Source of the DNA: Oenococcus oeni DSM 20252 = AWRIB129
GTDB lineage: Bacteria > Bacillota > Bacilli > Lactobacillales > Lactobacillaceae
Direction: 5' to 3'
DNA: 64,000 nucleotides
Assembly (NCBI RefSeq): GCF_000372485.1
Contig: NZ_AQVA01000002.1
Span: 120,421-184,420 of the forward strand
The first letter of the stretch is position 1. Each line of letters begins with the position of its first letter. The translations under genes were made by a program, and so were the position numbers. This document shows positions 7,695 to 17,528 of this stretch, piece after piece. The notes below the pieces were generated by a model. The model worked only from the letters and a program-made list of their open reading frames with translations, had not been told where the DNA came from and did not search any database.

Positions 7695-9518
7695 GTGGCA
7701 TCAGAGTTAATTGAACAAAAATTGGCTTTATTGCCTTCCCAACCTGGTTCTTACCAAATGAAAGACAAAAACGGCAAGATCATTTATGTTGGTAAAGCAA
7801 AAAATCTGAAAAATCGCGTTCGTTCGTATTTCAAAGCCGAGCATACCGGAAAGACAGCCGAATTGGTTGCAAATATTCATGATTTCGAATTTATTGTGAC
7901 TAATTCCGATAAAGAAGCTTTTCTTTTGGAAAATACTTTGATTAAACGTTATCGGCCTTATTTTAATATTCGTTTAAAATTTTCCGGTTCTTACCCCTAT
8001 ATCGAGATTACGAATGAACGTGATCCGCGTTTAATATTGGCAAATACTTTAAAACACGATCACGGAACTTATTTTGGACCGTATCCGAATGTATACGCCG
8101 CTTCGGAAACTCTGCATTTTTTGGAAATGACTTATCCTTTGCGTCGATGCAACGGTTATCAGGGACGTCCTTGTTTGTATTATTCGATGGGTCAATGTTT
8201 GGGAGCCTGCTGGCGAACCGTTCCACAAGAGGAATATCAAAAAAACATTGATGCAATTACTCGTTTCTTAAATGGTGAAACCGGAAAAGCGATTTCCGAT
8301 ATTAAAAAGAAGATGAAAAGAGCTTCTGATTCGACGGAATATGAATTAGCAGCCGATTTCCGCGATCGTTTAAAATTCATCGATCAAACGGTGGAAAGTC
8401 AACGTGTTTTGCAAAACGACCATACTCCAAGGGATTTGTTTAATTTCTATATGGATAAAGGTTGGATGACTATTGAAATATTTTTCCTGCGTCAAGGTCG
8501 GCTCTTGCGCCAACAAAAGGAGACACTTGCTTTAGCGGATTCCGTTAAAGAAGAGCTGGAATCATATATTCAACAATTCTATAGCCAGAAGAATGCTCAG
8601 AAACCTAAAGAAGTATTGGTGCCCAAGAATGTCGATACAAAGCTGCTTGCGGAGACACTTGAAATCCCAGTCAGAACTCCGGTTCGAGGTGAAAAAAGAG
8701 ATTTGCTGAAACTGGCTGCCAAAAACGCTCGAATTACATTGGAAGACAAATTCCGCTTGATGGAATTAAACGAAGAGAAGACGACGGGTGCCATGAAGGA
8801 AATAACCGATGCTTTAAAAATCCCTCATGGATATCGTTTTGAGGCTTTTGATCATTCCAATACACAAGGAAGCAATTATGTCTCTGCTTTGGTTGTTTTT
8901 GAGGATGGGCTGCCGAATAAAAATCTTTACAGGCGATACAAACTGAGGACGCCGACAGGACAGGACGAAGCGAAAGCTACTTTCGAAGTAATCACTCGGC
9001 GCTATACTCGTTTAAGAGATGAAGGTCAGATGTATCCTGATTTAATTTTAATGGATGGTGGAGAGATTCAGTTGCATTCTGCTGAGGCAGCTTTGAGGAA
9101 ATTAGATATCGATATTCCAGTAGCTGCGATGGTAAAAAACGACAAACATCAAACAGCCGATTTACTTAATTCAAGAGGTGAGAATCTTTTCTTAGATCCC
9201 CATTCTCAGGGATTTTATCTACTGCAAAGAATTCAGGATGAAGTTCATCGTTTTGTAATTACTTTTCATCGGCAACTGAGAACGAAAACTAATTTATCAT
9301 CTAGATTGGACGAAATTGCCGGAATCGGGCCTAAATCCAGAGTGAAATTGATGCGCCGTTTTGGATCGCTGCCAAAAATTGCCGATGCCTCGATTGAGGA
9401 TATTGAGGCCTTGGGAATTGGCGAGAAAGTTGCAACGCTCGTTAAAGTATCTGTTTCGGCAATGGTAAAATCCGAGAATAAAAAAATAATCGCCAAGCGA
9501 AAATTTGAAAAAGAATAG
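7695..9518 (+). CDS. uvrC: Excinuclease ABC subunit C
   Basis: UvrC makes both incisions in nucleotide excision repair after UvrAB damage recognition. The 607-residue protein has the GIY-YIG domain (PGSYQMKD, IIYVGKAKNLKNRV, residues about 15-45), a UVR motif (about 200-235), the RNase H-like UvrC domain (FDHSNTQGSNYV, LILMDGG) and C-terminal helix-hairpin-helix motifs (IAGIGPKSRVKLMRRFG). It uses a GTG start without SD and is followed 18 bp later by obg. Confidence 0.97.
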   Translation: MASELIEQKLALLPSQPGSYQMKDKNGKIIYVGKAKNLKNRVRSYFKAEHTGKTAELVANIHDFEFIVTNSDKEAFLLENTLIKRYRPYFNIRLKFSGSYPYIEITNERDPRLILANTLKHDHGTYFGPYPNVYAASETLHFLEMTYPLRRCNGYQGRPCLYYSMGQCLGACWRTVPQEEYQKNIDAITRFLNGETGKAISDIKKKMKRASDSTEYELAADFRDRLKFIDQTVESQRVLQNDHTPRDLFNFYMDKGWMTIEIFFLRQGRLLRQQKETLALADSVKEELESYIQQFYSQKNAQKPKEVLVPKNVDTKLLAETLEIPVRTPVRGEKRDLLKLAAKNARITLEDKFRLMELNEEKTTGAMKEITDALKIPHGYRFEAFDHSNTQGSNYVSALVVFEDGLPNKNLYRRYKLRTPTGQDEAKATFEVITRRYTRLRDEGQMYPDLILMDGGEIQLHSAEAALRKLDIDIPVAAMVKNDKHQTADLLNSRGENLFLDPHSQGFYLLQRIQDEVHRFVITFHRQLRTKTNLSSRLDEIAGIGPKSRVKLMRRFGSLPKIADASIEDIEALGIGEKVATLVKVSVSAMVKSENKKIIAKRKFEKE

Positions 9519-9523
9519 ACCTG

Positions 9524-9529
9524 TATAAT
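9524..9529 (+). promoter_or_regulatory. -10 box TATAAT, 7 nt before the obg ATG
   Basis: TATAAT sits in the 18-bp uvrC-obg gap, followed by AGATTGG and then ATG 9537. No SD is present. A separate leaderless obg transcript is inferred. Confidence 0.55.
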
Positions 9530-9536
9530 AGATTGG

Positions 9537-10847
9537 ATGGCATTTGTAGATCAAGCGACAATTGAAATGAAAGCCGGTAATGGCGGTGATGGGATAATTT
9601 CTTTTCGGCATGAAAAGTTTGTTCCTTTAGGTGGACCCTTTGGCGGCGATGGCGGAAAAGGCGGCGATATTTATTTTATTGTCGATGAAGGTTTAAGGAC
9701 ATTAATGGATTTCCGTTATAATCGTCATTTTCGTGCCAAACATGGTGAAAAGGGTGGTACAAAGGGGATGACTGGTGCCTCGGCCGACGATCTTTATGTC
9801 AAAGTTCCGGCTGGCACGATTATTTCAAATGCAGATACCAATCAGCAGATTGTTGATCTGACTGAAAATGGTAAAAAGTTTTTGATTGCTCATGGCGGTC
9901 GCGGTGGCCGCGGCAATATGCGTTTTGCCACACCTTCGAATCCGGCTCCGGAAATATCGGAAAACGGCGAGCCCGGAGAAACTTTGAAGGTTAAATTAGA
10001 GTTGAGAGTTTTGGCGGATGTCGGCTTAGTTGGTTTTCCGTCAGCTGGAAAATCTACCTTTTTGTCGGTAGTAACGGCTGCCCGTCCAAAAATTGCTGCT
10101 TATCATTTTACAACGATTGACCCAAATTTGGGAATGGTTCAATTACCAGACGGTCGCGATTTTACGATTGCTGATTTACCTGGTTTGATTAAGGGTGCGT
10201 CAAAGGGCGTTGGGCTTGGTTTTGAGTTTTTGCGTCACGTTGAGAGAACTCGGGTTCTCCTCCATATGATTGACATGAGTGAAGAGTCTGGTCTGGGCAT
10301 TAAGCCATTTGAAGCTTATTTGCAGATTAATCAGGAACTGAAAAGCTATGATCCTCGTTTACTTGACCGACCGATGATTATTGTTGCTACGAAGATGGAT
10401 TTACCGAGTTCAAAGGCAAATCTTGAAGATTTCAAACAAGAACTTGCCAATCGCCAGATCAATATGCCAATTGTGGAAATTTCCTCGGTGACACAGACCG
10501 GCACGAAGCAGTTGTTATTAAAGGTTGCCGATTTATTGGACAAGACTCCGCGAATGATTGAAAGAAAAGAAGAACAATCCACGGATGACCGACTTTATGA
10601 ATTTAAAGATGATCATCAATCGACAGATTTTCAAATTGAGCATGAAGGCGATGACTGGATTATTGTTAGTGAGCGCATTTCTAAATTGGCAAAAATGACA
10701 AATAAGACGACTGATGAGTCTTTGCGTCGTTTTGCTCGTCAGCTTCGTTCTTTTGGCGTTGATGACAAGTTAAGAGAAGCCGGTGCCAAAGACGGCGATA
10801 TGGTCTATATAGATGGTGCTGATTTTGCTTTCGAGTTTGAAGAATAA
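9537..10847 (+). CDS. obgE: Obg-family GTPase
   Basis: This essential GTPase is involved in 50S maturation and stress responses. The 436-residue protein has the glycine-rich Obg fold at residues 1-158, a G domain with GFPSAGKST (G1), DLPGLI (G3) and TKMD (G4), and a complete C-terminal OCT domain (about 365-430, ending in acidic residues). It lies between uvrC and rnz; rnz begins 6 bp after its stop. Confidence 0.97.
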   Translation: MAFVDQATIEMKAGNGGDGIISFRHEKFVPLGGPFGGDGGKGGDIYFIVDEGLRTLMDFRYNRHFRAKHGEKGGTKGMTGASADDLYVKVPAGTIISNADTNQQIVDLTENGKKFLIAHGGRGGRGNMRFATPSNPAPEISENGEPGETLKVKLELRVLADVGLVGFPSAGKSTFLSVVTAARPKIAAYHFTTIDPNLGMVQLPDGRDFTIADLPGLIKGASKGVGLGFEFLRHVERTRVLLHMIDMSEESGLGIKPFEAYLQINQELKSYDPRLLDRPMIIVATKMDLPSSKANLEDFKQELANRQINMPIVEISSVTQTGTKQLLLKVADLLDKTPRMIERKEEQSTDDRLYEFKDDHQSTDFQIEHEGDDWIIVSERISKLAKMTNKTTDESLRRFARQLRSFGVDDKLREAGAKDGDMVYIDGADFAFEFEE

Positions 10848-10853
10848 ATAATT

Positions 10854-11831
10854 ATGGAATTAGAATTTTTAGGAACTGGTGCCGGCCAACCCAGCAAACA
10901 GCGTAATGTTACTTCAATTGCTCTGCGGCTTTTGGATGAGAGAAACGAAGTGTGGCTGTTTGATGTCGGAGAAGCTACTCAACATCAATTATTAAAATCG
11001 AATACAAGGTCCAGAAAAGTTACGAAGATCTTTATTACACATATGCATGGAGACCATATTTTTGGCTTACCTGGTTTTCTGACTTCTCGAAATTTTCAAG
11101 GTTCCGAGTTAATTGATGGTGGTAAACCGACTGATGTAACAATTTATGGACCTGCTGGTTTGCAGCAATATGTTTTTTCTGTTTTGCGTGCAGCTCAAGT
11201 TCGCTTGCAGTATCGAATTAATTTTATTCAAGTTCGACCAGGGATCATTTTTGAAGATCAACAATTCGCTGTTTCGGCATTTCCTATGAATCACGGAATT
11301 GAAGATTATGCCTATCGAGTAGTCGAAAAAGATACTGTCGGGCAACTACAGGTTGAAAAACTGCTTAAATTGGGTCTGAAGTCCGGCCCATTATTTGGAA
11401 AAATAAAGGCTGGTGAAATTGTTAAGCTCGAAAATGGTTTAACAATTAATGGGAAAGACTTTCTCGGCCCGGATCGTCCGGGACGAATTATTGCGATTGT
11501 TCTGGACACCAAAGATACACCGGAAATCATTAAAGCCGCTGAACAGGCCGACGTCCTTGTTCATGAAGCTACTTATGGGGCGGAAAATTCTATTATGGCT
11601 AAGAGGCATGGACATTCGACTTCCTTGCAAGCGGCTGAACATGCTAGAGCGGCCCATGCTCATCAACTAATCCTAACCCATATTTCTGCTCGTTATCTTG
11701 GAAAAATGGCTGATCAGTTAGTTAAACAAGCCAAAAATGTTTTTCGTCGTACCTATATTGCACATGATTTGGAAATTTTTGATATCCCAGCAAAGAAAAG
11801 TGAAAGGAAAGACAAAATCGATGTTGGATAA
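10854..11831 (+). CDS. rnz: Ribonuclease Z
   Basis: RNase Z is the endonuclease that removes tRNA 3' trailers. The 325-residue protein has the metallo-beta-lactamase fold with the metal-binding motif THMHGDHIFG (about residues 60-70), PMNHGIEDYAYR, a downstream DTKDTPE region and HGHSTSLQAAEHA. The length is typical of the short form. Its last 11 bp overlap the recJ start. Confidence 0.95.
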   Translation: MELEFLGTGAGQPSKQRNVTSIALRLLDERNEVWLFDVGEATQHQLLKSNTRSRKVTKIFITHMHGDHIFGLPGFLTSRNFQGSELIDGGKPTDVTIYGPAGLQQYVFSVLRAAQVRLQYRINFIQVRPGIIFEDQQFAVSAFPMNHGIEDYAYRVVEKDTVGQLQVEKLLKLGLKSGPLFGKIKAGEIVKLENGLTINGKDFLGPDRPGRIIAIVLDTKDTPEIIKAAEQADVLVHEATYGAENSIMAKRHGHSTSLQAAEHARAAHAHQLILTHISARYLGKMADQLVKQAKNVFRRTYIAHDLEIFDIPAKKSERKDKIDVG

Positions 11832-13689
11832 TCAATATTTTTGGTTTAAAAGAAAGACTGATAAGCAATTTATCCAGAAAATCGAACAGCATTTTTCGCT
11901 TGACAGACTGACGAGTACGGTCCTTGCCGGGCGGTTTTCTTCGGTTCCGCTGATTGAGGATTTTTTTAGTTCGGATTTGAATAAATTAGTTGATCCGAGT
12001 CGTTTGGACCAGATAGAACTTTTAAAAAAACGCTTGATTAGCGCAATTGATAATCAGGAGAAAATCACGATATACGGCGATTATGATGCTGACGGGATTA
12101 CAAGTACTTCGATTTTATTAAAGACTTTGCAAATACTTGGGGCTCGGGTGGATTATTTTATTCCGAATCGTTTTCGCGATGGTTATGGACCGAATAAGTT
12201 TGTTTATCAGCAGCTAATCGATACGGGAACAAAATTGATTTTTGCGGTCGATAATGGCATTTCCGGTTTTGACGCGGTCGATTTGGCAAATCGAAACCAA
12301 GTCGATGTCCTGATTGCCGATCATCATCAGTTGCCGAAAAAATTGCCAAACGCCAAAGCGATTATCCATCCTGATTTATCGGATGATTATCCTTTTAAAA
12401 ACTTGTCTGCTGCCGGTATCGCTTTTAAAGTGTCCAAATATTTGTTGGGAACTCAAAAGGCGCGCCAATTCTTTCCCTTGGTTGCAATTGGTGAAATTGC
12501 CGACGTAATGCCCTTAATCAATGAAAATAGAATTCTGATTCAAACTGGTATCGATTTAATAAAGAGTGGCGAAAATAAGGGCCTTCAGGAAGTGATTAAA
12601 AGAGCTGATTTGAAGCTCGAAAGTCTTACAGCCCAGGATATTGCCTTTAAAATAGCTCCGCGTCTTAATTCTTTGGGAAGAATGGCTGATGCCGGAATCG
12701 GTGTTGAATTGCTTACCACTGATGATTCCGATAAGGTATCTGAGATTGCCAAGCAGGTTGAACACTTAAACAAACAGCGGCAAAAAGAAGCCGATAAAAT
12801 TTATCGTATTGCCTCAAGGCAGGTTTCTCCTCAAGAAAATAATATTATTATTGTTTCTGGTGAAAATTGGCATGAAGGAATTATCGGAATCATTGCCGGC
12901 CGTTTGTCGGCATATTTTGGCCGTCCGGCGGTTGTTTTCTCGGTCAAAAACGGTATCGCCAAAGGATCTGCCCGTAGTACCGGAGATTTTGATCTCTATA
13001 AGGTTTTAGATCGAGCTCGTGATCTTTATATTTCTTTTGGTGGGCATAAACAAGCGGCCGGTTTAAGTCTCAAGGCCAGTGATTTGGATCGTTTGGACAA
13101 AATATTGAATGCAGACGACTACCATTTTTCGGTTGGGAGACTTGCGATCGATGCGGTTATAAAAGCAGGGGATTTATCAATCGATTCTTTTAAACAATTG
13201 TCAAAACTTGCTCCTTTTGGTGAGGGAAATCCAGAACCGATTTTTGATTTGGATGATGTCGAATTAGTCAATTTGCGGATTTTGGGATCGGATAAGAAAC
13301 ATTTCAAGTTAAAAGTAAATGGTTTTTCGGGTGATATTTTGTTTTTCAATCGTCCTGATTTAATTGGAAAACTTCAATTAGGTGAAAGGTTGTCGATTGT
13401 TGGAACTCTTTCTCTAAATGAGTGGAAGCACAGACAGTCTCTGCAAATTATCGGCAAAGATATCAGAAGCGAGAATCGAATTCCCGACCGAAATTCCTTC
13501 TCTCGGATTTATCACTATTATTGTGCGAAAAATGTTTTATACTCTCCAAATGATTTCTTCCAAAAAGTTTTTTTGGAATTAGGATTTGTTAGAATTGTAA
13601 ATGGTGTTGTTTTTGTCGTTCCTGAAGCAAAGCATGCTGAATTATCTCAATCGTATACATATCGAAAGCGAGCGGAAAATGGATATTGA
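11821..13689 (+). CDS. recJ: Single-stranded-DNA-specific exonuclease RecJ
   Basis: RecJ is a 5'-3' ssDNA exonuclease in recombination and repair. ATG 11821 is chosen because the product then begins [11 protein letters not shown] and overlaps rnz by 11 bp, with AAAGGAAAG upstream. The resulting 622 residues include the DHH motifs [11 protein letters not shown] and IADHHQLP and the DHHA1 motif GGHKQAAG. This is about 150 residues shorter than B. subtilis RecJ. The C-terminal region is still recognisable but compressed ([13 protein letters not shown]). It overlaps apt. Confidence 0.94.
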   Translation: MLDNQYFWFKRKTDKQFIQKIEQHFSLDRLTSTVLAGRFSSVPLIEDFFSSDLNKLVDPSRLDQIELLKKRLISAIDNQEKITIYGDYDADGITSTSILLKTLQILGARVDYFIPNRFRDGYGPNKFVYQQLIDTGTKLIFAVDNGISGFDAVDLANRNQVDVLIADHHQLPKKLPNAKAIIHPDLSDDYPFKNLSAAGIAFKVSKYLLGTQKARQFFPLVAIGEIADVMPLINENRILIQTGIDLIKSGENKGLQEVIKRADLKLESLTAQDIAFKIAPRLNSLGRMADAGIGVELLTTDDSDKVSEIAKQVEHLNKQRQKEADKIYRIASRQVSPQENNIIIVSGENWHEGIIGIIAGRLSAYFGRPAVVFSVKNGIAKGSARSTGDFDLYKVLDRARDLYISFGGHKQAAGLSLKASDLDRLDKILNADDYHFSVGRLAIDAVIKAGDLSIDSFKQLSKLAPFGEGNPEPIFDLDDVELVNLRILGSDKKHFKLKVNGFSGDILFFNRPDLIGKLQLGERLSIVGTLSLNEWKHRQSLQIIGKDIRSENRIPDRNSFSRIYHYYCAKNVLYSPNDFFQKVFLELGFVRIVNGVVFVVPEAKHAELSQSYTYRKRAENGY

Positions 13690-14206
13690 TTTACATGATT
13701 ATATTGCGACTACTCCTGATTTTCCTGAAAAAGGAGTAATGTTTCGAGACATTAATCCTTTGATAGGTAATGGCCCCGCCTATCGACAGGCAATTAATGA
13801 ATTGATTGATTTCGCTCGTCCGTTAAAACCTGATATTATCGCAGGTCCGGAAGCCCGTGGTTTCGTCGTTGGATCACCGATGGCCTATGCATTGGGAATC
13901 GGTTTTGTTCCGGCACGCAAATACGGAAAACTTCCTCGAAAGTCTGTTAGTTCCAGTTACAGCTTGGAGTACGGAAAAAATGAATTGCAGATGCATGTTG
14001 ATTCTATCAAACCGGGTCAGCGGGTCTTTATTGTCGATGATTTGCTGGCAACTGGAGGAACGATCACAGCGACAATGGATTTGGTTCGCCAATTGGGTGG
14101 CCAAGTTGTCGGAACAGGCTTCTTTATCGAGTTGGCGGATCTTCAGGGCCGAAAAAAGATAATGGAAGTTGAAAATGTTCCTTTTAAGTCTTTGTTGGAA
14201 TATTAA
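13679..14206 (+). CDS. apt: Adenine phosphoribosyltransferase
   Basis: Apt salvages adenine to AMP using PRPP. From ATG 13679 it is 175 residues, with [13 protein letters not shown] at the N-terminus, AGPEARGF, and the PRPP-binding motif [13 protein letters not shown]. Apt commonly follows recJ in Firmicutes. It starts inside recJ (11 bp overlap) and a terminator follows its stop. Confidence 0.96.
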   Translation: MDIDLHDYIATTPDFPEKGVMFRDINPLIGNGPAYRQAINELIDFARPLKPDIIAGPEARGFVVGSPMAYALGIGFVPARKYGKLPRKSVSSSYSLEYGKNELQMHVDSIKPGQRVFIVDDLLATGGTITATMDLVRQLGGQVVGTGFFIELADLQGRKKIMEVENVPFKSLLEY

Positions 14207-14213
14207 TTAAAAC

Positions 14214-14234
14214 CAGTCATTCGGCTGTTTTTTT
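14214..14234 (+). terminator. Intrinsic terminator after apt
   Basis: CAGTC (14214-14218) and GGCTG (14223-14227) form a stem with one G-U pair and a 4-nt loop, followed by seven T. Confidence 0.7.
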
Positions 14235-14249
14235 AGTAGGCTAGATTAT

Positions 14250-15338
14250 ATGAAGATTGTTGACTGCAAATTAGCTCACTATTCAGTTTCTCTGAAAACG
14301 ACTTTTAAAACCGCCTTGCATGCACAAAATTTTGCAAATGGGTGGATCGTTCGCTTAAAATCAGAAATGGGTAATTATGGTTATGGCGAAGCGATTCCTT
14401 CCTTAAGAGTCACGGGCGATAGTGATGCTAGTATTTTTGGAAGCTTAAAAGAGATTATTTTTCCGGCAATTATTGGTAAAAACTTCGAAAATATTGGAAA
14501 ATTCGATGATTTTGTTTCCAAACTGATTACGCAAAATTCAGCTGCTAGAAATGCTGTTAGCGAAGGAACTTTGGATTTGTTTATTAAAGATAAAGGAACG
14601 AATTTGGAGAGTTTTTTTAATCTAGGCAAGGGGAAGAAAGTTGAGACAGACTATACCTTGAGCATTAATAACGAATTGAATATGCTGAATGAAGCAAAAA
14701 AACTCAGTAAAAAAGGCTTTTCGACATTAAAAATAAAACTTGGATATGATCTAATTGAAAAAGAAGTTCAAAAATTAGTCTATTTGAACAATCATTTGGA
14801 GAACATTTCTTTTCGGATCGATGCAAATCAAGCTTGGAATCTTCGCGGAAGTTTACGATTTGATCAACTGGCCTTTGAAAATAGATTGCCGATCGAAACA
14901 ATCGAACAACCGTTACCTATCGGTTTTGAAGATGAATATTCATATTTAATCGGAAAATTTCATTTTCCGATTATTTTGGATGAGTCGGTTCATGAATTTA
15001 ATGATGCACGCAAATTGAATCCGGGGGTCGATTTTAATGGTTATAATGTAAAACTTGAAAAAAGTGGTGGCATTTCTCAAGCTAAGGCCCTGCTCGATTA
15101 TTCGGAATCGCTTGATAAAAATACCATGATCGGCTGCATGATTGAATCGAACATTGGCATTGCTTTTGCAGCTGCTTTAGCAAAGGCATATCCAATTGTT
15201 AAATTTATTGATTTGGATTCTCCTTTAATGTTTACAGATGAAATTTTCAAAGGTTGGCTTAATGACGAACAGACAGGATTCTCTTTTAATTCGCAATTCG
15301 TTGAAACAGATGCTTTAAGAGGTCTTTCATGGCAATAA
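14250..15338 (+). CDS. Dipeptide epimerase of the enolase superfamily (L-Ala-D/L-Glu type)
   Basis: The 362-residue protein has the muconate-lactonizing subgroup architecture. The catalytic KxK is in LKIKLGYD. Metal ligands are in RIDANQAW, ETIEQPL and ILDESVH. The second lysine is in YNVKLEKSGG. Known members next to peptidases epimerise L-Ala-D-Glu from murein to L-Ala-L-Glu, and the downstream peptidases support that here. It is first in a six-gene overlapping cluster and overlaps the next gene by 10 bp. The exact dipeptide preference cannot be read from sequence. Confidence 0.87.
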   Translation: MKIVDCKLAHYSVSLKTTFKTALHAQNFANGWIVRLKSEMGNYGYGEAIPSLRVTGDSDASIFGSLKEIIFPAIIGKNFENIGKFDDFVSKLITQNSAARNAVSEGTLDLFIKDKGTNLESFFNLGKGKKVETDYTLSINNELNMLNEAKKLSKKGFSTLKIKLGYDLIEKEVQKLVYLNNHLENISFRIDANQAWNLRGSLRFDQLAFENRLPIETIEQPLPIGFEDEYSYLIGKFHFPIILDESVHEFNDARKLNPGVDFNGYNVKLEKSGGISQAKALLDYSESLDKNTMIGCMIESNIGIAFAAALAKAYPIVKFIDLDSPLMFTDEIFKGWLNDEQTGFSFNSQFVETDALRGLSWQ

Positions 15339-16090
15339 GTTTTAACGAAGTGAGCCAGGAAATCGAGGACATTTTAAAAAGCCTGGACAAACAGCTGCAA
15401 TTGTCTTTTTATCTATCAAACAGTGAAAACTGTTTTAGCTTTCACGGTAATCGAGTTATGCCAAGTGCCAGTTTAATCAAACTTATGATTGCTGACTATT
15501 ATTGTTCTAATTTTTCGCTTGCCGATTTACAAAAACAAACGCAAAAAATTAGTCAGGGTGTCGGCGGATCGGGTGTGATCCAAATTTTGGATCAAAAAGT
15601 TCTTTCACTTTCCGATTTGATTTCGATGATGCTAAGTCTTTCCGATAATACTGCAGCAAATACATTGATCGATATAGTTGGATTAAATAGTTTGTCTGTT
15701 TGGATAAAGGGGCACTATTCTGCAACGAGTCTTTCCAGAAAATTTATGGATTTCAGCCAAAAAAAAGATAATCTGACTGACGCTAACGATGCTGCCTATG
15801 CTTTGAGAAGGCTGATTGAATTTCCTTTGACAAAAAGAGCTCTTCTTAAGCAACAATCAACGAATAAATTCGAATTGAATTTCGTTGAATCGAATAATCA
15901 AAAAATATATTTTTATAATAAAACAGGTGAAGGTAGTGGTATAGATCATGATGCTATCATTTTTCGTTATCAAAATCGGCAGATTTTGGCCGTTTTGATG
16001 ACGAAATACGATCCTGCAATCGAAAGTCGTTTGGAAATTATTAATTTGTTCAGTGAAATTGGGGATCTGTTAAAGGAGTCTATTTTATGA
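15329..16090 (+). CDS. Class A beta-lactamase-fold serine hydrolase
   Basis: The 253-residue protein has all three active-site motifs of the fold: SLIK (SxxK, in PSASLIKLM near residue 47), SDN (LSLSDNTAANTLID) and KTG (NKTGEGSGI). No signal peptide is visible, so it is probably cytoplasmic, unlike secreted beta-lactamases. Its position suggests a peptidase or amidase acting on muropeptide-derived or other short peptides. It overlaps both neighbours by a few bases. Confidence 0.85.
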   Translation: MAISFNEVSQEIEDILKSLDKQLQLSFYLSNSENCFSFHGNRVMPSASLIKLMIADYYCSNFSLADLQKQTQKISQGVGGSGVIQILDQKVLSLSDLISMMLSLSDNTAANTLIDIVGLNSLSVWIKGHYSATSLSRKFMDFSQKKDNLTDANDAAYALRRLIEFPLTKRALLKQQSTNKFELNFVESNNQKIYFYNKTGEGSGIDHDAIIFRYQNRQILAVLMTKYDPAIESRLEIINLFSEIGDLLKESIL

Positions 16091-16881
16091 TTAAATTATC
16101 GGCAGTCGCCCAGTCATCGCTTTTTGCTGAACTAAACGGAAAAATTATATCCAAAAAGAACGTTCGAAAAACATTTCCGATTTCGGACTTAAGTCGCCTG
16201 GTGCTTATCTATGAAGTTTTATCGGCAATTAGATCTAAAAAGATTTCATTGGATACCCCACTAATTGTTTCGGAAAAAATTAGTCTTTTTTCAAAAAAAG
16301 ACCGATCGGCGGCAATGCATTTCCAAATTGGCGAATTTTTCACCGTTAAACAAGCAATTGAAATCCTTCTGATAATGTCTGAAAAATCTGCTGCTTACTT
16401 GTTGATTGAAAAAATTTTTGGCAATTTGGAAAAGTGGCGAAGCGAAACGGCCCGTTTCTTGAAACAAGAAAAGATCGATGGCCTTATTTATGAACCGGTC
16501 GGATTAATGAGTGGGGAGGGTCGAGAAAACTTGCTAAGCGCCATTTCGATTTTGAAAGTCATTAATAAATTAGTGAATGATTTTCCAAAAATACTCGCAA
16601 TGACACAAAAAAAGCAATTTATTTTTCAATCAGACCGACAAGTACAGTTTTATAGAAATCCAAGTTTTAAACAGCGAATAAATAATCTTCAAATATCAGC
16701 TTTTTTTGCGGAAAAATATCAAAAAAGCAGTAATTTTATCTCCGTTTTCAAAATAAAAGATAAGCTATACCTATCAGAATTGTTGGCGGTTGATAACACT
16801 TTTTTTAATCGTGAAGAAACGGCTGATGCGCTCATAGATAATCAATTTTTAGAGGTCGAAAAACAATTATGGCAAGAATAA
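16087..16881 (+). CDS. Degenerate penicillin-binding-protein-like serine hydrolase, probably catalytically inactive
   Basis: The 264-residue protein looks like a paralogue of the preceding gene or of D-Ala-D-Ala carboxypeptidases (S11). Where the fold normally has SxxK the sequence reads DLSR (in PISDLSRLVLIYEVL), where SxN is expected it reads SEK (MSEKSAAYLL), and I find no KTG motif. The reading frame is intact and overlaps both neighbours, so it is retained as a gene. No signal peptide is seen. A binding or regulatory role is inferred; my motif alignment is by eye. Confidence 0.72.
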   Translation: MIKLSAVAQSSLFAELNGKIISKKNVRKTFPISDLSRLVLIYEVLSAIRSKKISLDTPLIVSEKISLFSKKDRSAAMHFQIGEFFTVKQAIEILLIMSEKSAAYLLIEKIFGNLEKWRSETARFLKQEKIDGLIYEPVGLMSGEGRENLLSAISILKVINKLVNDFPKILAMTQKKQFIFQSDRQVQFYRNPSFKQRINNLQISAFFAEKYQKSSNFISVFKIKDKLYLSELLAVDNTFFNREETADALIDNQFLEVEKQLWQE

Positions 16882-17528
16882 AACATAATCTACCTAACAG
16901 TGCTTATTTGGATAATCCATTATTAAGGCTTGTTAATCGAAAACATAAATTACGTGCGGAGATTGATTTTAAAAAATTCAAAATCGGGCGAGAATCTTTC
17001 GACATTATCATTCTCGATAATTTGTTGAGATTTTTATCGGATGCTGAGAAGAGAATGTTTAAACTGACGCTTGTTTCCGGTTATCGTTCGATTGACTATC
17101 AAAAAAAGCTTTTTAACCGTGCTTTGAAAAAATATCAAAAGAAGGGTCTGACAGAAAAAGAAGCCAGAGAAAAGGTTCTTGAATATCTTCAGGCCCCAGG
17201 TGCTTCTGAACATCATACAGGTCTAGCTGTCGACATTATTGATAGCAGCTTTCTCAAAGAGAAAGGCGATCTATATCCTGAAGTCGATCAATTACAATCA
17301 CAGGAATGGTTAATCAACAACGCACCCAAGTATGGTTTTATTTTGCGTTTTCCAAAAGATAAAGAAGCAGAAACCGGGGTTAAATACGAGTCATGGCATT
17401 TTCGCTATGTTGGCGTTGAGAATGCAAAATTTATTCATAGCGAAAGAATCTCTTTGGAAGAGTATATTAAGTTATTAAAAAAGGAAAAGCGCAATAAGAT
17501 TTTTATTCGAACGCAATATAACGCATGA
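16869..17528 (+). CDS. M15B (VanY-type) D,D-carboxypeptidase
   Basis: The 219-residue protein carries the complete zinc-peptidase signature: SGYRSIDYQ, then GASEHHTGLAVDI (zinc His and Asp) and ESWHFRYVG (catalytic Glu and zinc His). The family removes terminal D-Ala from muropeptides, or acts as an L,D-carboxypeptidase. It has no evident signal peptide or membrane anchor, which suggests action on imported peptides, although non-classical export is possible. It overlaps both neighbours. Confidence 0.88.
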   Translation: MARIKHNLPNSAYLDNPLLRLVNRKHKLRAEIDFKKFKIGRESFDIIILDNLLRFLSDAEKRMFKLTLVSGYRSIDYQKKLFNRALKKYQKKGLTEKEAREKVLEYLQAPGASEHHTGLAVDIIDSSFLKEKGDLYPEVDQLQSQEWLINNAPKYGFILRFPKDKEAETGVKYESWHFRYVGVENAKFIHSERISLEEYIKLLKKEKRNKIFIRTQYNA

